The notes below the pieces were generated by a model. The model was not told the origin of the DNA and searched no databases. It saw nothing but the letters and a program-made list of their open reading frames with translations. Both the position numbers and the translations under genes were made by a program. This document shows, one piece after another, positions 1 through 7,764 of a DNA stretch of 64,000 nucleotides. The number at the start of each line of letters is the position of its first letter. The stretch's first letter is position 1. Source of the DNA: Oligoflexia bacterium. Lineage in GTDB: Bacteria; Bdellovibrionota_G; JANQFH01. Location: contig JANQFH010000068.1 in assembly GCA_028277945.1 (NCBI GenBank), positions 336,400 to 400,399 of the forward strand, read 5' to 3'.

Positions 1-1
1 T

Positions 2-790
2 GCAGTAATGGTCGTTCACCAGTTTGGACTGTGTGCCGACATGGCATCCATCGAAAGCATTGCAACGCAGTTTGATTTTGACGTTGTAGAAGATGCCGCA
101 TGCGCACTTGGATCAAAATTACATGGGCAGGAAGCGGGCAGCTTTGGTGAAGTTGCTTGTTTCTCTTTTCATCCACGCAAGGTGGTGACAGCGGGTGAGG
201 GTGGCATGCTGGTAACGGATCGGGCAGAGGTTGCCCAGCGTTGTCGTCTGTTGCGAAGCCACGGCCTGGAAGCTGGCGGTGAAATGAGAGAGTTAGGGTT
301 TAACTACCGCATGACCGATCTTCAGGCAGCCATGGTCTTGAGCCAACTAAAGCGACTGCCAGCACTGCTTGCTAAACGGCAGCATCATGCTGCTTTTTAC
401 ACCGAGAGGTTACAACAGGTAGAGGAGCTCATTCTGCCACAAGCCATGCAGGGGTCACAACCAAACTACCAGTCTTATGTGGTACGTTTGCAGCCAGAGT
501 GGTTGGATGCAACTAAGATGAGTTCGATCGAAAGAGTCAAACGCAAACGAGACGCGATGATCACTGCCTGTCATGAGCAGGGAGTGATGGTTCGTCCGGC
601 GGCCTACTCGCTACCGGCTTTGCAGTACTATCAACAGAAGTATGCTCTATCGCCTATGAGCTTTCCCAATAGTTTGCTGGCGGCAAACAGTACGGTTGCT
701 CTTCCCATTTATCCCGGATTACAGGAACAGGAGTTAGAACGCGTCGTTTCCACGGTAACTGAGGCAGCGCGGTTTGAGGAGCTACCATGA
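2..790 (+). CDS. DegT/DnrJ/EryC1/StrS sugar aminotransferase, C-terminal part (partial)
   Basis: PLP-dependent aminotransferase of the DegT/DnrJ/EryC1/StrS family, which converts keto-sugar nucleotides to amino sugars for surface glycans. The frame is open to the left edge, so the N-terminus is missing; about 260 residues remain of a usual 360-400. Counting from the ATG at position 8, the stretch VVEDAACALGSK (Asp29, which contacts the PLP ring nitrogen) and HPRKVVTAGEGGML (Lys58, the expected Schiff-base lysine) are both present, followed by the family's GFNYRMTDLQAA segment. The stop overlaps the next start as ATGA (787-790), so it is translationally coupled to the epimerase gene, consistent with a polysaccharide locus. 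The exact sugar substrate cannot be told. Confidence 0.9.
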   Translation, partial: AVMVVHQFGLCADMASIESIATQFDFDVVEDAACALGSKLHGQEAGSFGEVACFSFHPRKVVTAGEGGMLVTDRAEVAQRCRLLRSHGLEAGGEMRELGFNYRMTDLQAAMVLSQLKRLPALLAKRQHHAAFYTERLQQVEELILPQAMQGSQPNYQSYVVRLQPEWLDATKMSSIERVKRKRDAMITACHEQGVMVRPAAYSLPALQYYQQKYALSPMSFPNSLLAANSTVALPIYPGLQEQELERVVSTVTEAARFEELP

Positions 791-1752
791 CTCTTAAGGG
801 TAAACGTATCTTTATTAGCGGTGGTGCGGGTTTTATTGGTTCGACCATGGCTGCACGTCTTGTGGATGATAACCAGGTTGTTGTGTTCGATAACATGTCA
901 CGCGATGCTCTCTCCAAACTTGAAATTGCCAAGCGCTCCAACCTCACGGTGATCGAAGGCGATGTCCAGGACTTCAAGGGCGTACTAGAGGCAGTACGCG
1001 GCTGTCAGATCATTCTGCATATGGCGGGCATTGCCGGTATTGATACGGTGATTAAAAGTCCTGCTAACACCATGCATGTGAATATGGCCGGTACCGCCAA
1101 CCTTTTGGAAGCCGCACGGTTGGTGGGAGAGTGTGAACGTTTTATCAATTTTTCCACGAGTGAGGTTTTTGGCAGCTTCACCTTCCGTGCTCGCGAGAGT
1201 GACTGGACTGCGGCCGGACCAGTGCGGGAGGCGCGCTGGAGTTATGCAGTCAGTAAACTTGCAGCTGAACATCTCGCCTATGCCTACTACCTGGAGCACA
1301 AGTTGCCAACGGTGACCGTACGTCCCTTTAACATCTACGGCCCTGGGCAGGTCGGTGAAGGTGCGATTCATGTCTTTGTGACCCGCGCGCTTCAAGGCAA
1401 GCCTCTGGAGATTCATGGCGAAGGCAATCAGATTCGTTCTTGGACTTACATTGACGATATGGTCGAGGGGATTTTGCTCTGTCTCTCTTCTGACAAAGCC
1501 GTGGGTCACTCTTTTAACATTGGCAATCCCACGGGTGCGATCAGTGTCTACTTTCTCGCCAAGATGATCCTCCAGTTGAGTGGTTCGAACTCAAAGATCC
1601 GCCACGTTCCAAGAAATTTTGCCGATGTCGAACTACGTGTTCCTAGCATCAACAAGGCACGTGAGCTGATCGGTTTCGAACCACGAGTGGAGTTAGAAGA
1701 GGGCCTGCAACGAACCATTGGCTGGTATCGCAAGCAGCTGAAGAGGAGTTGA
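787..1752 (+). CDS. NAD-dependent sugar-nucleotide epimerase/dehydratase (extended SDR)
   Basis: 321-residue extended short-chain dehydrogenase/reductase acting on a nucleotide sugar. The Rossmann glycine motif GxxGxxG is at residues 12-18 (GGAGFIG), with an acidic residue after the second strand (FDNMS). A Ser/Thr stretch (NFSTSEVFG) precedes the catalytic YAVSK motif, and VRPFNIYGPGQ and the WTYIDDMVEG segment are typical of UDP-glucose/UDP-glucuronate type epimerases and decarboxylases. It overlaps the preceding aminotransferase by 4 bases, so the two probably act in one amino-sugar or sugar-nucleotide pathway. Which epimerase or dehydratase it is cannot be decided from the sequence alone. 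A possible weak terminator follows. Confidence 0.9.
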   Translation: MTLKGKRIFISGGAGFIGSTMAARLVDDNQVVVFDNMSRDALSKLEIAKRSNLTVIEGDVQDFKGVLEAVRGCQIILHMAGIAGIDTVIKSPANTMHVNMAGTANLLEAARLVGECERFINFSTSEVFGSFTFRARESDWTAAGPVREARWSYAVSKLAAEHLAYAYYLEHKLPTVTVRPFNIYGPGQVGEGAIHVFVTRALQGKPLEIHGEGNQIRSWTYIDDMVEGILLCLSSDKAVGHSFNIGNPTGAISVYFLAKMILQLSGSNSKIRHVPRNFADVELRVPSINKARELIGFEPRVELEEGLQRTIGWYRKQLKRS

Positions 1753-1768
1753 TCTCTTGGCAAAAAAC

Positions 1769-1821
1769 AAGCCCCCGGGATCTTGGAGGAGGAGGAAGGG
1801 TTGTTCCGATACCAGGGGCTT
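1769..1821 (+). terminator. possible weak terminator or hairpin after the epimerase gene
   Basis: AAGCCCC (1769-1775) and GGGGCTT (1815-1821) form a perfect 7-bp stem followed by a short T run (1821-1823). The 39-base loop is far longer than in normal intrinsic terminators, so this may be a terminator with an insertion or simply a hairpin. Confidence 0.3.
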
Positions 1822-1995
1822 TTATAAACGTGACTATGCACTGTTTTTTCTATGCGATTTTCATACCAAACCGGCTTTGCAAAAATATCCTTTAAAATCA
1901 GTAGGATAAAATTGATATCCGTAGAGCGAGGAACCGTAGTTGTACGAAAAGTGTAGTCAGGGTGACAACTGTTGTTGTCATTTCATAGGGTGCAT

Positions 1996-2024
1996 ACGAC
2001 AAGCCTTCGGCGGATGGCTCGTCG
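1996..2024 (+). repeat. dispersed short hairpin repeat, copy 1
   Basis: ACGACAA followed 11 bases later by ATGGCTCGTCG. The same two blocks recur, 10 bases apart, at 43861-43888, also between genes. The ends GACAAGCC and GGCTCGTC can pair with one mismatch, so each copy forms a hairpin. After both copies a run resembling TTATTTT and a GAT..CCTG block follow, suggesting that the related segment extends to about 2050. Confidence 0.5.
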
Positions 2025-2044
2025 AAGGATTATTTCGGGATCCT

Positions 2045-2095
2045 GGCAGAGCTTCTAAGGTGGCTACTCGCAACTATAGAGATGGAAGCTCTGCC
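2045..2095. repeat. 11-bp perfect inverted repeat
   Basis: GGCAGAGCTTC (2045-2055) is exactly complementary to GAAGCTCTGCC (2085-2095), with a 29-base loop. No T-tract follows, so it is not an obvious intrinsic terminator. It lies about 110 bases upstream of the O-antigen ligase start and may be part of a structured leader. Confidence 0.5.
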
Positions 2096-2118
2096 AATGA
2101 CCCCGAACCCCGCGCTCA

Positions 2119-2137
2119 CGGTCGAGTGAATCGACCG
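2119..2137. repeat. 7-bp hairpin with 5-base loop
   Basis: CGGTCGA (2119-2125) and TCGACCG (2131-2137) pair perfectly around the loop GTGAA. It is the tightest hairpin of the intergenic region, 65 bases before the ligase GTG start, without a following T run. Confidence 0.5.
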
Positions 2138-2202
2138 CTCGCTTTCCGCTCGTCTGTGCTTTATTCCGCCCCAGGCTTGTTACACACACCTTTGGTAGGA
2201 AG

Positions 2203-4860
2203 GTGAGTAAGAAGCGAGATAGCAAACGCCTCCGTCCCCTGTTAGAGCGCCTGAAGCTTTTGCGGGCTCTCGAAATACCTGTCCGCGAGATATCGTTTTG
2301 GCTGTTGAGCCTGCTCTTTGTTTTCTTGGTTGTCGTCTTTGGTGGCGTGCATGCGTGGAGTACGTTGATATTGCGGTTGACAGCGGTATTGCTGATGACG
2401 CTAGCACTCTTCGCCCATCGTCACGAAGTGTTACCATTACCGCTGCTATCGATTTTCCTCGCCTGGCTATTGCTTATGCTGTTGCAACTGGTGCCACTGC
2501 CCATCTCAATCATTGGGCTGCTCTCTCCCACCCACCTGCAGTTGGTAGAGATCATCAAGCCCTTTAATCCTACTACTCCTGTTGCCATCGCCTTGGAGTC
2601 GCATCTACTGCAGGAGTCGCTTCTACAAGGGGTGGCCTACATTCTTATCTTCTACGCCGCTATACGAATCTTTGAGTTCGCCGATCTCAAGTACCGTTTT
2701 GCCATGCTTCTCACTTGGGTGGTTTCGCTGTTTGCCATAGTCGGACTGTTTCAGAGGGTGTTGCATCGAGCTTTTCTTCCCAACCCAGCTACCGGCACAG
2801 AGCTCGGCTTTACAACTTTTGTCAATCCCAATCACGCTGCGGTCTTAGTTGCCATCGCGCTTGGCTTTTCACTGTGTGGCTACCTCTTTGCCACTCAGAG
2901 AAGAGAGCGTCTCTTCTTTGGGATCGCGGCGCTTCTACAGATTTTGAGCTGTCTCTTTTCACTCTCTCGCTTTGGTGTGGTGGCAGTCTTTGGCGTGTTC
3001 ATGGTGACTCTGTTGCTCTACTTTGGTTGGTTTGCAAAACAACAGGGAGGTGGAAGAGCACGACAACGCTCAGATGTACTGATTGCAATGCTGCTACTCA
3101 TCGCCGTCGCCTGTTTCTATGTCTTTGTCGTACTCGATCCCTCGCAGTTGGCCTCTGAGGTAAAACGTCTATCCCCAGCAACCCTACTTGCGGGTTATCG
3201 CTTTAACCTGTGGCATGATAGCTGGCAGGCTTGGCTAGCGGCACCGCTTTTAGGGTTTGGCGCTGGTTGTTTTGAGTTGGTTTTACCCCTGTATCGCACT
3301 TTTTCTGGCTACGTCCGTCCTGAACACGCCGAATCAGAGTACATTGAGATGCTGGTGACCACCGGCGTTGTAGGTATCGCCATCTTTCTACTCTTTCTGC
3401 GCCTAGTATTTAAAAGAGTGTGGCCACTGCGGCGTGATGGAGACTTTGTGCATGCGGCTTTAGTGGTAACCTTTTTCAGCCTGTTGGGTGCTGCGGCCGT
3501 ACACTTTCTTTATGAAAATGCGGCAATTATGGTGCTGGTGACGATTCTTCTTGGTATGGCTTTTCCGCCTGCAGGCGTTCAGTGCCAGGTACTACCCGGC
3601 ACGATAAAACGCCATCTCTGTCATGGTGTCATGGCAGTGGGGTTGTTGCTGTACACGATTTTGTCGCTGAAAGCGCATTTTGCTGAAGAGCCATGTTCAG
3701 CAACCGCTTACGCAGAGTTGCAGAGTGCAGACGAAGCTGTAACGCTATTACAACAGATGCAGCGGGCAGAGGAGTGCTACCAGGCGCATCCCTTTGTTGC
3801 CGAACACTACCAACGCTATGGTGCATCACTGCTACGTGCTGGTTTCCGCAATGAAGATCCAGAAGCCTACTTTGCCACGGCTATTCAGCTCAATCCTAAG
3901 AATCCAGCGCCGCACGCTACCATGGGAATGGCACTACTACGGCGTGGAGAGCTGGCAGCCGCCGAGCAGGAGTTTGTCAAAGCCATTGAGCTAAGCCGGC
4001 AAACGAGCACTAGGGCAGTGGGACAGATCTACCACCGCCTTGCCAAGATACAGATCGAGATGGGCAAATTTGCTCAGGCAGAAGCGAGTATTGAGCAGTT
4101 TGTGCGTGAAGGCGGTGACTACGGTGAAGCGGCGCTACTCCATTTTGTCAAAGAGCTTAGTAGCGGTAATGAGGCAACTGCTATGCAGTGGGCGGCCACA
4201 GCGAGCCGTCAGGACATCAATTATATAAGTCAAATAACAGCGCAGCTGCTGCAGCAGGAAGGAAAACTTAAGCCACTACTCAACCGCTTACTGCTCCACA
4301 GTGGCGATGTCACTGGGGCGCTTAAGTTAGCCGCTCCGCTTGTCACCGAGTCGCCGCTGGCACACTCCTACGGTACACGGCTCTATGTACAGCTGCCCGA
4401 ACCATCGACAGATGGCAAGCTGCCACCTTTGACTCAGTTGCAAGGACATCAGGGTGGCACGGTTGTGCAGGGGGGACAGTGGGATTCCATGCTCGATGAG
4501 TGGGTTTATACCTTAGATGCCAAGTATCCACCCAGTGACAGAGTGGTTGACCATTGGGGAATGTGGGTAGAGCTGCCCATCAGCGATCTCTCTCTCACTG
4601 TGGAGCTATTTGTTCACGCGCCCTACCGTCCACGTAGCCAACTTGAGGTCGTTGTTGCTGGTTCAAGTGGCGAGCACCGTCTACTGTCCACCCATGTCTT
4701 GCCTCTGGGTGAAGGTTGGTATTCGCTCAGTATCAACCTACAGGGAAGAGAAGAGTTATTGACAGGAGAGAACTACTCACTTCGTCAGCTCGCTTTTAAC
4801 ACGGCCCAGGTCAGCGGGCAGTATCGGCTAAGCGCCTTTCGCCTCTATCTTGACAAATAG
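2203..4860 (+). CDS. O-antigen ligase/polymerase (Wzy_C family) with C-terminal TPR region
   Basis: 885-residue inner-membrane protein. Residues about 30-440 contain many hydrophobic helices of the O-antigen ligase/Wzy_C family, which join or polymerise lipid-linked glycans at the periplasmic face. The family signatures include NPNHAAVLVAIALG and the WHDSWQAW...HAESEYIEMLVTTG region, where a conserved histidine sits in the large periplasmic loop. Residues about 500-660 are TPR-like repeats (PHATMGMALLRRGELAAAEQEF), and a beta-rich tail of about 170 residues follows. The GTG start is preceded by TAGGAAGG. It lies downstream of sugar-nucleotide genes and converges on the carbamoyltransferase with a 1-base gap. 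A protein of the same design lies at the right edge of the window. Confidence 0.85.
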   Translation: MSKKRDSKRLRPLLERLKLLRALEIPVREISFWLLSLLFVFLVVVFGGVHAWSTLILRLTAVLLMTLALFAHRHEVLPLPLLSIFLAWLLLMLLQLVPLPISIIGLLSPTHLQLVEIIKPFNPTTPVAIALESHLLQESLLQGVAYILIFYAAIRIFEFADLKYRFAMLLTWVVSLFAIVGLFQRVLHRAFLPNPATGTELGFTTFVNPNHAAVLVAIALGFSLCGYLFATQRRERLFFGIAALLQILSCLFSLSRFGVVAVFGVFMVTLLLYFGWFAKQQGGGRARQRSDVLIAMLLLIAVACFYVFVVLDPSQLASEVKRLSPATLLAGYRFNLWHDSWQAWLAAPLLGFGAGCFELVLPLYRTFSGYVRPEHAESEYIEMLVTTGVVGIAIFLLFLRLVFKRVWPLRRDGDFVHAALVVTFFSLLGAAAVHFLYENAAIMVLVTILLGMAFPPAGVQCQVLPGTIKRHLCHGVMAVGLLLYTILSLKAHFAEEPCSATAYAELQSADEAVTLLQQMQRAEECYQAHPFVAEHYQRYGASLLRAGFRNEDPEAYFATAIQLNPKNPAPHATMGMALLRRGELAAAEQEFVKAIELSRQTSTRAVGQIYHRLAKIQIEMGKFAQAEASIEQFVREGGDYGEAALLHFVKELSSGNEATAMQWAATASRQDINYISQITAQLLQQEGKLKPLLNRLLLHSGDVTGALKLAAPLVTESPLAHSYGTRLYVQLPEPSTDGKLPPLTQLQGHQGGTVVQGGQWDSMLDEWVYTLDAKYPPSDRVVDHWGMWVELPISDLSLTVELFVHAPYRPRSQLEVVVAGSSGEHRLLSTHVLPLGEGWYSLSINLQGREELLTGENYSLRQLAFNTAQVSGQYRLSAFRLYLDK

Positions 4861-4871
4861 TCTAGTTTGTC
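4852..4871. terminator. possible bidirectional hairpin between convergent stops
   Basis: GACAAA (4852-4857) pairs with TTTGTC (4866-4871). The TAG stop of the ligase (4858-4860) and the stop of the minus-strand carbamoyltransferase (4862-4864) both fall in the loop. The stem is AT-rich and short, so termination is uncertain. Confidence 0.3.
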
Positions 4872-6595
4872 CGTTCAATCAGGTGATTGCCTAACACTAG
4901 AACATCCATTTTGGTTTTGAGGAAGCAGCGGATGGCGTCTTCTGGTGTGGTGACAATGGGTTCGTTTTCATTGAAGCTGGTGTTGAGGACCACAGGTACG
5001 CCAGTCTTCTTGTAGAAGGCGTGAATGAGGCGGTAGTAACGGCTATTTTCTCTTTCGCTGACGGTCTGCAGGCGGCCGCTGCCGTCTACATGGGTAACGG
5101 CAGGTATCTTTTCACGCATTTCTGGCTTGATGTCATAGACCATCAACATAAAAGGGGAAGGATAACTCTGTTCAAAATAATCAGCAGTGCATTCTTGTAA
5201 GATGCTGGGGGCAAAAGGGCGAAAGGGTTCGCGGTGTTTGATGCGGCGGTTGAGAATCTCCTTCATATCGGCGCGACGAGGGTCGACAACAATGCTGCGA
5301 TTGCCGAGCGCTCTTGGGCCATACTCGCTTCGACCTTGAAACCAACCGACAATTTTGCCTGCGGCGATGTGGGCAGCGGTCTTTTCACATAGAGTCTCTT
5401 CTTCAAGGTAGTTGCTGTCTAATTTATGTTTCTCAATAGCCGTAGCAATCTCTGTGTCAGAAAAGCTGGGACCGGTGTAGGCGTTCTCCAGAGTAAAGAG
5501 GCGTTCTCGGCCGAGCACGGCGTTCCAAACATAGAAGGCGGCGCCCAGGGAAATTCCGCCATCACCTGCTGCAGGTTGAATATAGACATCCTTAAACTTT
5601 GACTGCATAAAGAGTTTGCCATTGCAGACACTGTTAAGAGCCACACCGCCAGCCAAACAGAGGTTGGATAGCTGCGTCTTTTCATAGAGGTGGTTGACGA
5701 TACGAAAGTAGATCTCTTCCAACATCGCCTGCAGTGATGCCGCGACGTCTTTATAAAAGGGGGTCAACTCAGCTCCCGGCTGTCTTGGTGGGCCAAGCTT
5801 CTGCGCAAACTTGTCGCTAAAGATAGATTCGATCACCGGGCTACCGTCAAGCCAACTCATTTGCAATGAGCCGTCATGATGCTTGAAGTAGTCAAGATTG
5901 AGTTTAAAACGGAAGTCGTCGTGCCAATGAACCATGTCGCGAAAGACGTCTAGGTATTTAGGTTGGCCATAAGGCGCCAGCCCCATTACCTTGCCTTCAT
6001 CTCCGTATTTGCAGAAGCCGAGAAACTGGGTGGTTGCCGTATAAAGAATGCCAGAGGAGTGTGGGAAGCAGACTTGTCCAAGTGTCTCTATTTTGTTGTG
6101 GCGACCTACACCAATCTTTGTGCTGACAAAATCGCCAAAGCCATCAATAGAGAGCAAGGCGGCCTCATCAAATGGGGAGACAAAAAAAGCGCTTGCCATA
6201 TGTGCTAGGTGGTGCTCGACATGGCAGACTCTAATGTTAGCGACCTCTTGTTGAACATTGAGTGCCTTGGCGAGGTCTTTGCGGATTGTTCGCACCCGGC
6301 CAATGGTGGAGAGCCGGCTCTTAAGTAGTGCGCCGTTCTTTAGGGCACTACTGAGAATGTAAAATGCCTTGTTGGCAAGATTGGCATAGGGATTGCGGCT
6401 GATTGCAAGGATATCGATGTCATGGAAGGCAATGCCGCCCTCTTTAAGGCAGTAGGCGGTAGCGAGATGAGGAAGCCCGGCACAGTGTTTGACCCGGTTG
6501 AACCGCTCTTCCTCACAGGCTGCAATGAGTTTGCCACCCTGTACCAAGCAGGCGGAAGCATCACCGTGGTAGGCGTTGATACCAAGAATGTTCAT
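4862..6595 (-). CDS. carbamoyltransferase (NodU/CmcH family)
   Basis: 577 residues, the normal family length. NodU/CmcH/TobZ enzymes transfer a carbamoyl group from carbamoyl phosphate to a sugar or antibiotic via a carbamoyl-adenylate. The N-terminal Kae1-like domain begins MNILGINAYHGDASACLV and carries the histidine-rich metal site (CHVEHHLAHMASAF) and LCLAGGVALNSVCNG. The C-terminal YrdC-like half shows GRSEYGPRALGNRSIV and VLNTSFNENEPIV. Its start overlaps the stop of the upstream GT4 gene as ATGA (6592-6595), in an asnB-GT4-carbamoyltransferase operon, so it probably decorates the surface polysaccharide made by this locus. Confidence 0.92.
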   Translation of the reverse strand: MNILGINAYHGDASACLVQGGKLIAACEEERFNRVKHCAGLPHLATAYCLKEGGIAFHDIDILAISRNPYANLANKAFYILSSALKNGALLKSRLSTIGRVRTIRKDLAKALNVQQEVANIRVCHVEHHLAHMASAFFVSPFDEAALLSIDGFGDFVSTKIGVGRHNKIETLGQVCFPHSSGILYTATTQFLGFCKYGDEGKVMGLAPYGQPKYLDVFRDMVHWHDDFRFKLNLDYFKHHDGSLQMSWLDGSPVIESIFSDKFAQKLGPPRQPGAELTPFYKDVAASLQAMLEEIYFRIVNHLYEKTQLSNLCLAGGVALNSVCNGKLFMQSKFKDVYIQPAAGDGGISLGAAFYVWNAVLGRERLFTLENAYTGPSFSDTEIATAIEKHKLDSNYLEEETLCEKTAAHIAAGKIVGWFQGRSEYGPRALGNRSIVVDPRRADMKEILNRRIKHREPFRPFAPSILQECTADYFEQSYPSPFMLMVYDIKPEMREKIPAVTHVDGSGRLQTVSERENSRYYRLIHAFYKKTGVPVVLNTSFNENEPIVTTPEDAIRCFLKTKMDVLVLGNHLIERTN

Positions 6596-7764
6596 AAGCC
6601 CACCTTTGTCAGCACTTGATCGTACAGCTGCATGACCGTCTCCGCATGTTGGCTAGCGCTAAAACGACTGCAGGCATGCTCTCTTGCAGCCACAGCCATA
6701 TCTTGACGAACGCTTGGCTCAGCAACGAGTTTAAGAATGGCATCACTGAGTGCTGTGGCGTTGTTGGCGGCAATGAGTAGGCCTGTTTTTTGCTCGACCA
6801 TTGCCTCAGGGATACCGCCGACCTTAACACCGATGACAGGAACACCCATAGATTGCGCTTCAGCAAGCACCCGTCCAAACCCTTCACTATGGGAGAGCAG
6901 GCAGCACAGGTCCATCTGACTATAGGCTAAACGCATATCTTGCATTTGGCCAGTAAAGATCACCCGTTCTTTGAGGTCGAGCTTGTGGATCATGGCGGTT
7001 AACTGGTGGTAGTAAATCTTCTCTGCCGCTCCTTCGGCTTTGCCGACAATCATAAAACCAACAGTAGGGACTTCCTCACTCACCTGTTTTGCCGCCTCTA
7101 TCAACATCTCTAGATTCTTGCGCGGGTTAACACGACCAGCAGTGCCAACGATAAACTGAAACTCTCGTAGTTGTGGAGGCATCGTGGTTTTTGCGTCTTT
7201 GTCCATAACTTGCTTGAAGTAATCAGTGTCGATCGGGTTGTAAATTGTTATGACTTTACCGTTGTCATCTGGGTGGAAGAGCTTGTGAATGGCATCGGAG
7301 ATACAGACAACCTTTGCAGCCGACCTATATATAAATGATGTGAGTAATCTGCCAAGCCAAGCTGGGCGATGAAAAGATGTGCCACGGACATGGTAGATGC
7401 AAGGGGTCTTGCTGAAGGCGCACGCGATGCCAGGAAAGAGCAGTACCTCCATGTTGGCATGAACCACATCAATGGAGCGTCTGCGCAGCAGGTGCATGAG
7501 CTGGCTCAGCGCCACCAGGTTCCAGAACAAAAAACTCAGCAGAAAGAAGAGGTTCAAAGAGCGACGGATAGCCGGGGTCCGATGGCAGATGATTTCAACG
7601 CCGAGGTCTGCATACCTTTCTCGATAAGGACTCCCTGGCGGTATCCAAACAACGGCTTGGAAACGCTCCTTATCGAGAGCTGCGATCAGGGCGAGGAGGC
7701 TTTCATCAGCACCACTGATCTGCTGGGCAAAAGGGTTTATGTAGAGAACGGTGCAAGGCTTCAT
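6592..7764 (-). CDS. glycosyltransferase family 4
   Basis: 390-residue GT-B fold glycosyltransferase. The N-terminal acceptor domain starts TVLYINPFAQQISGADESLLALI. The C-terminal donor domain shows GTAGRVNPRKNLEMLIEAA and the EX7E motif in SEGFGRVLAEAQSMGVPV, then VGGIPEAM, which are hallmarks of GT4. It transfers a sugar from a nucleotide donor to a growing lipid-linked glycan at the cytoplasmic face. Four-base ATGA overlaps at both ends couple it to asnB upstream and to the carbamoyltransferase downstream. Donor and acceptor are unknown. Confidence 0.92.
   Translation of the reverse strand: MKPCTVLYINPFAQQISGADESLLALIAALDKERFQAVVWIPPGSPYRERYADLGVEIICHRTPAIRRSLNLFFLLSFLFWNLVALSQLMHLLRRRSIDVVHANMEVLLFPGIACAFSKTPCIYHVRGTSFHRPAWLGRLLTSFIYRSAAKVVCISDAIHKLFHPDDNGKVITIYNPIDTDYFKQVMDKDAKTTMPPQLREFQFIVGTAGRVNPRKNLEMLIEAAKQVSEEVPTVGFMIVGKAEGAAEKIYYHQLTAMIHKLDLKERVIFTGQMQDMRLAYSQMDLCCLLSHSEGFGRVLAEAQSMGVPVIGVKVGGIPEAMVEQKTGLLIAANNATALSDAILKLVAEPSVRQDMAVAAREHACSRFSASQHAETVMQLYDQVLTKVGL

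Larger units (their letters stand above)
1753..2202. other. 450-bp intergenic region rich in inverted repeats
   Basis: No convincing gene is seen between the epimerase and the O-antigen ligase. A small plus-strand frame covering 1940-2206 has no family signature and its base pattern follows the hairpins. The region holds at least three stems: an imperfect hairpin at 1997-2023, an 11-bp perfect inverted repeat at 2045-2055/2085-2095, and a tight 7-bp hairpin at 2119-2137. It is either a structured leader of the ligase mRNA or a nest of small palindromic repeats. Confidence 0.6.

Noticed and set aside
985-1509. 174-codon antisense frame within the epimerase gene
   Set aside because: No ribosome site or family match, and lies wholly opposite conserved SDR motifs.
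2165-2192. Sequence resembling the 16S rRNA 'CTTGTACACACC' region
   Set aside because: Only about a dozen bases match loosely, with insertions, and no other rRNA sequence surrounds it; chance resemblance in a palindrome-rich gap.
1940-2206. 88-codon plus-strand frame before the O-antigen ligase
   Set aside because: Unbalanced composition, no family features, and it runs through the hairpins; not supported as a gene.
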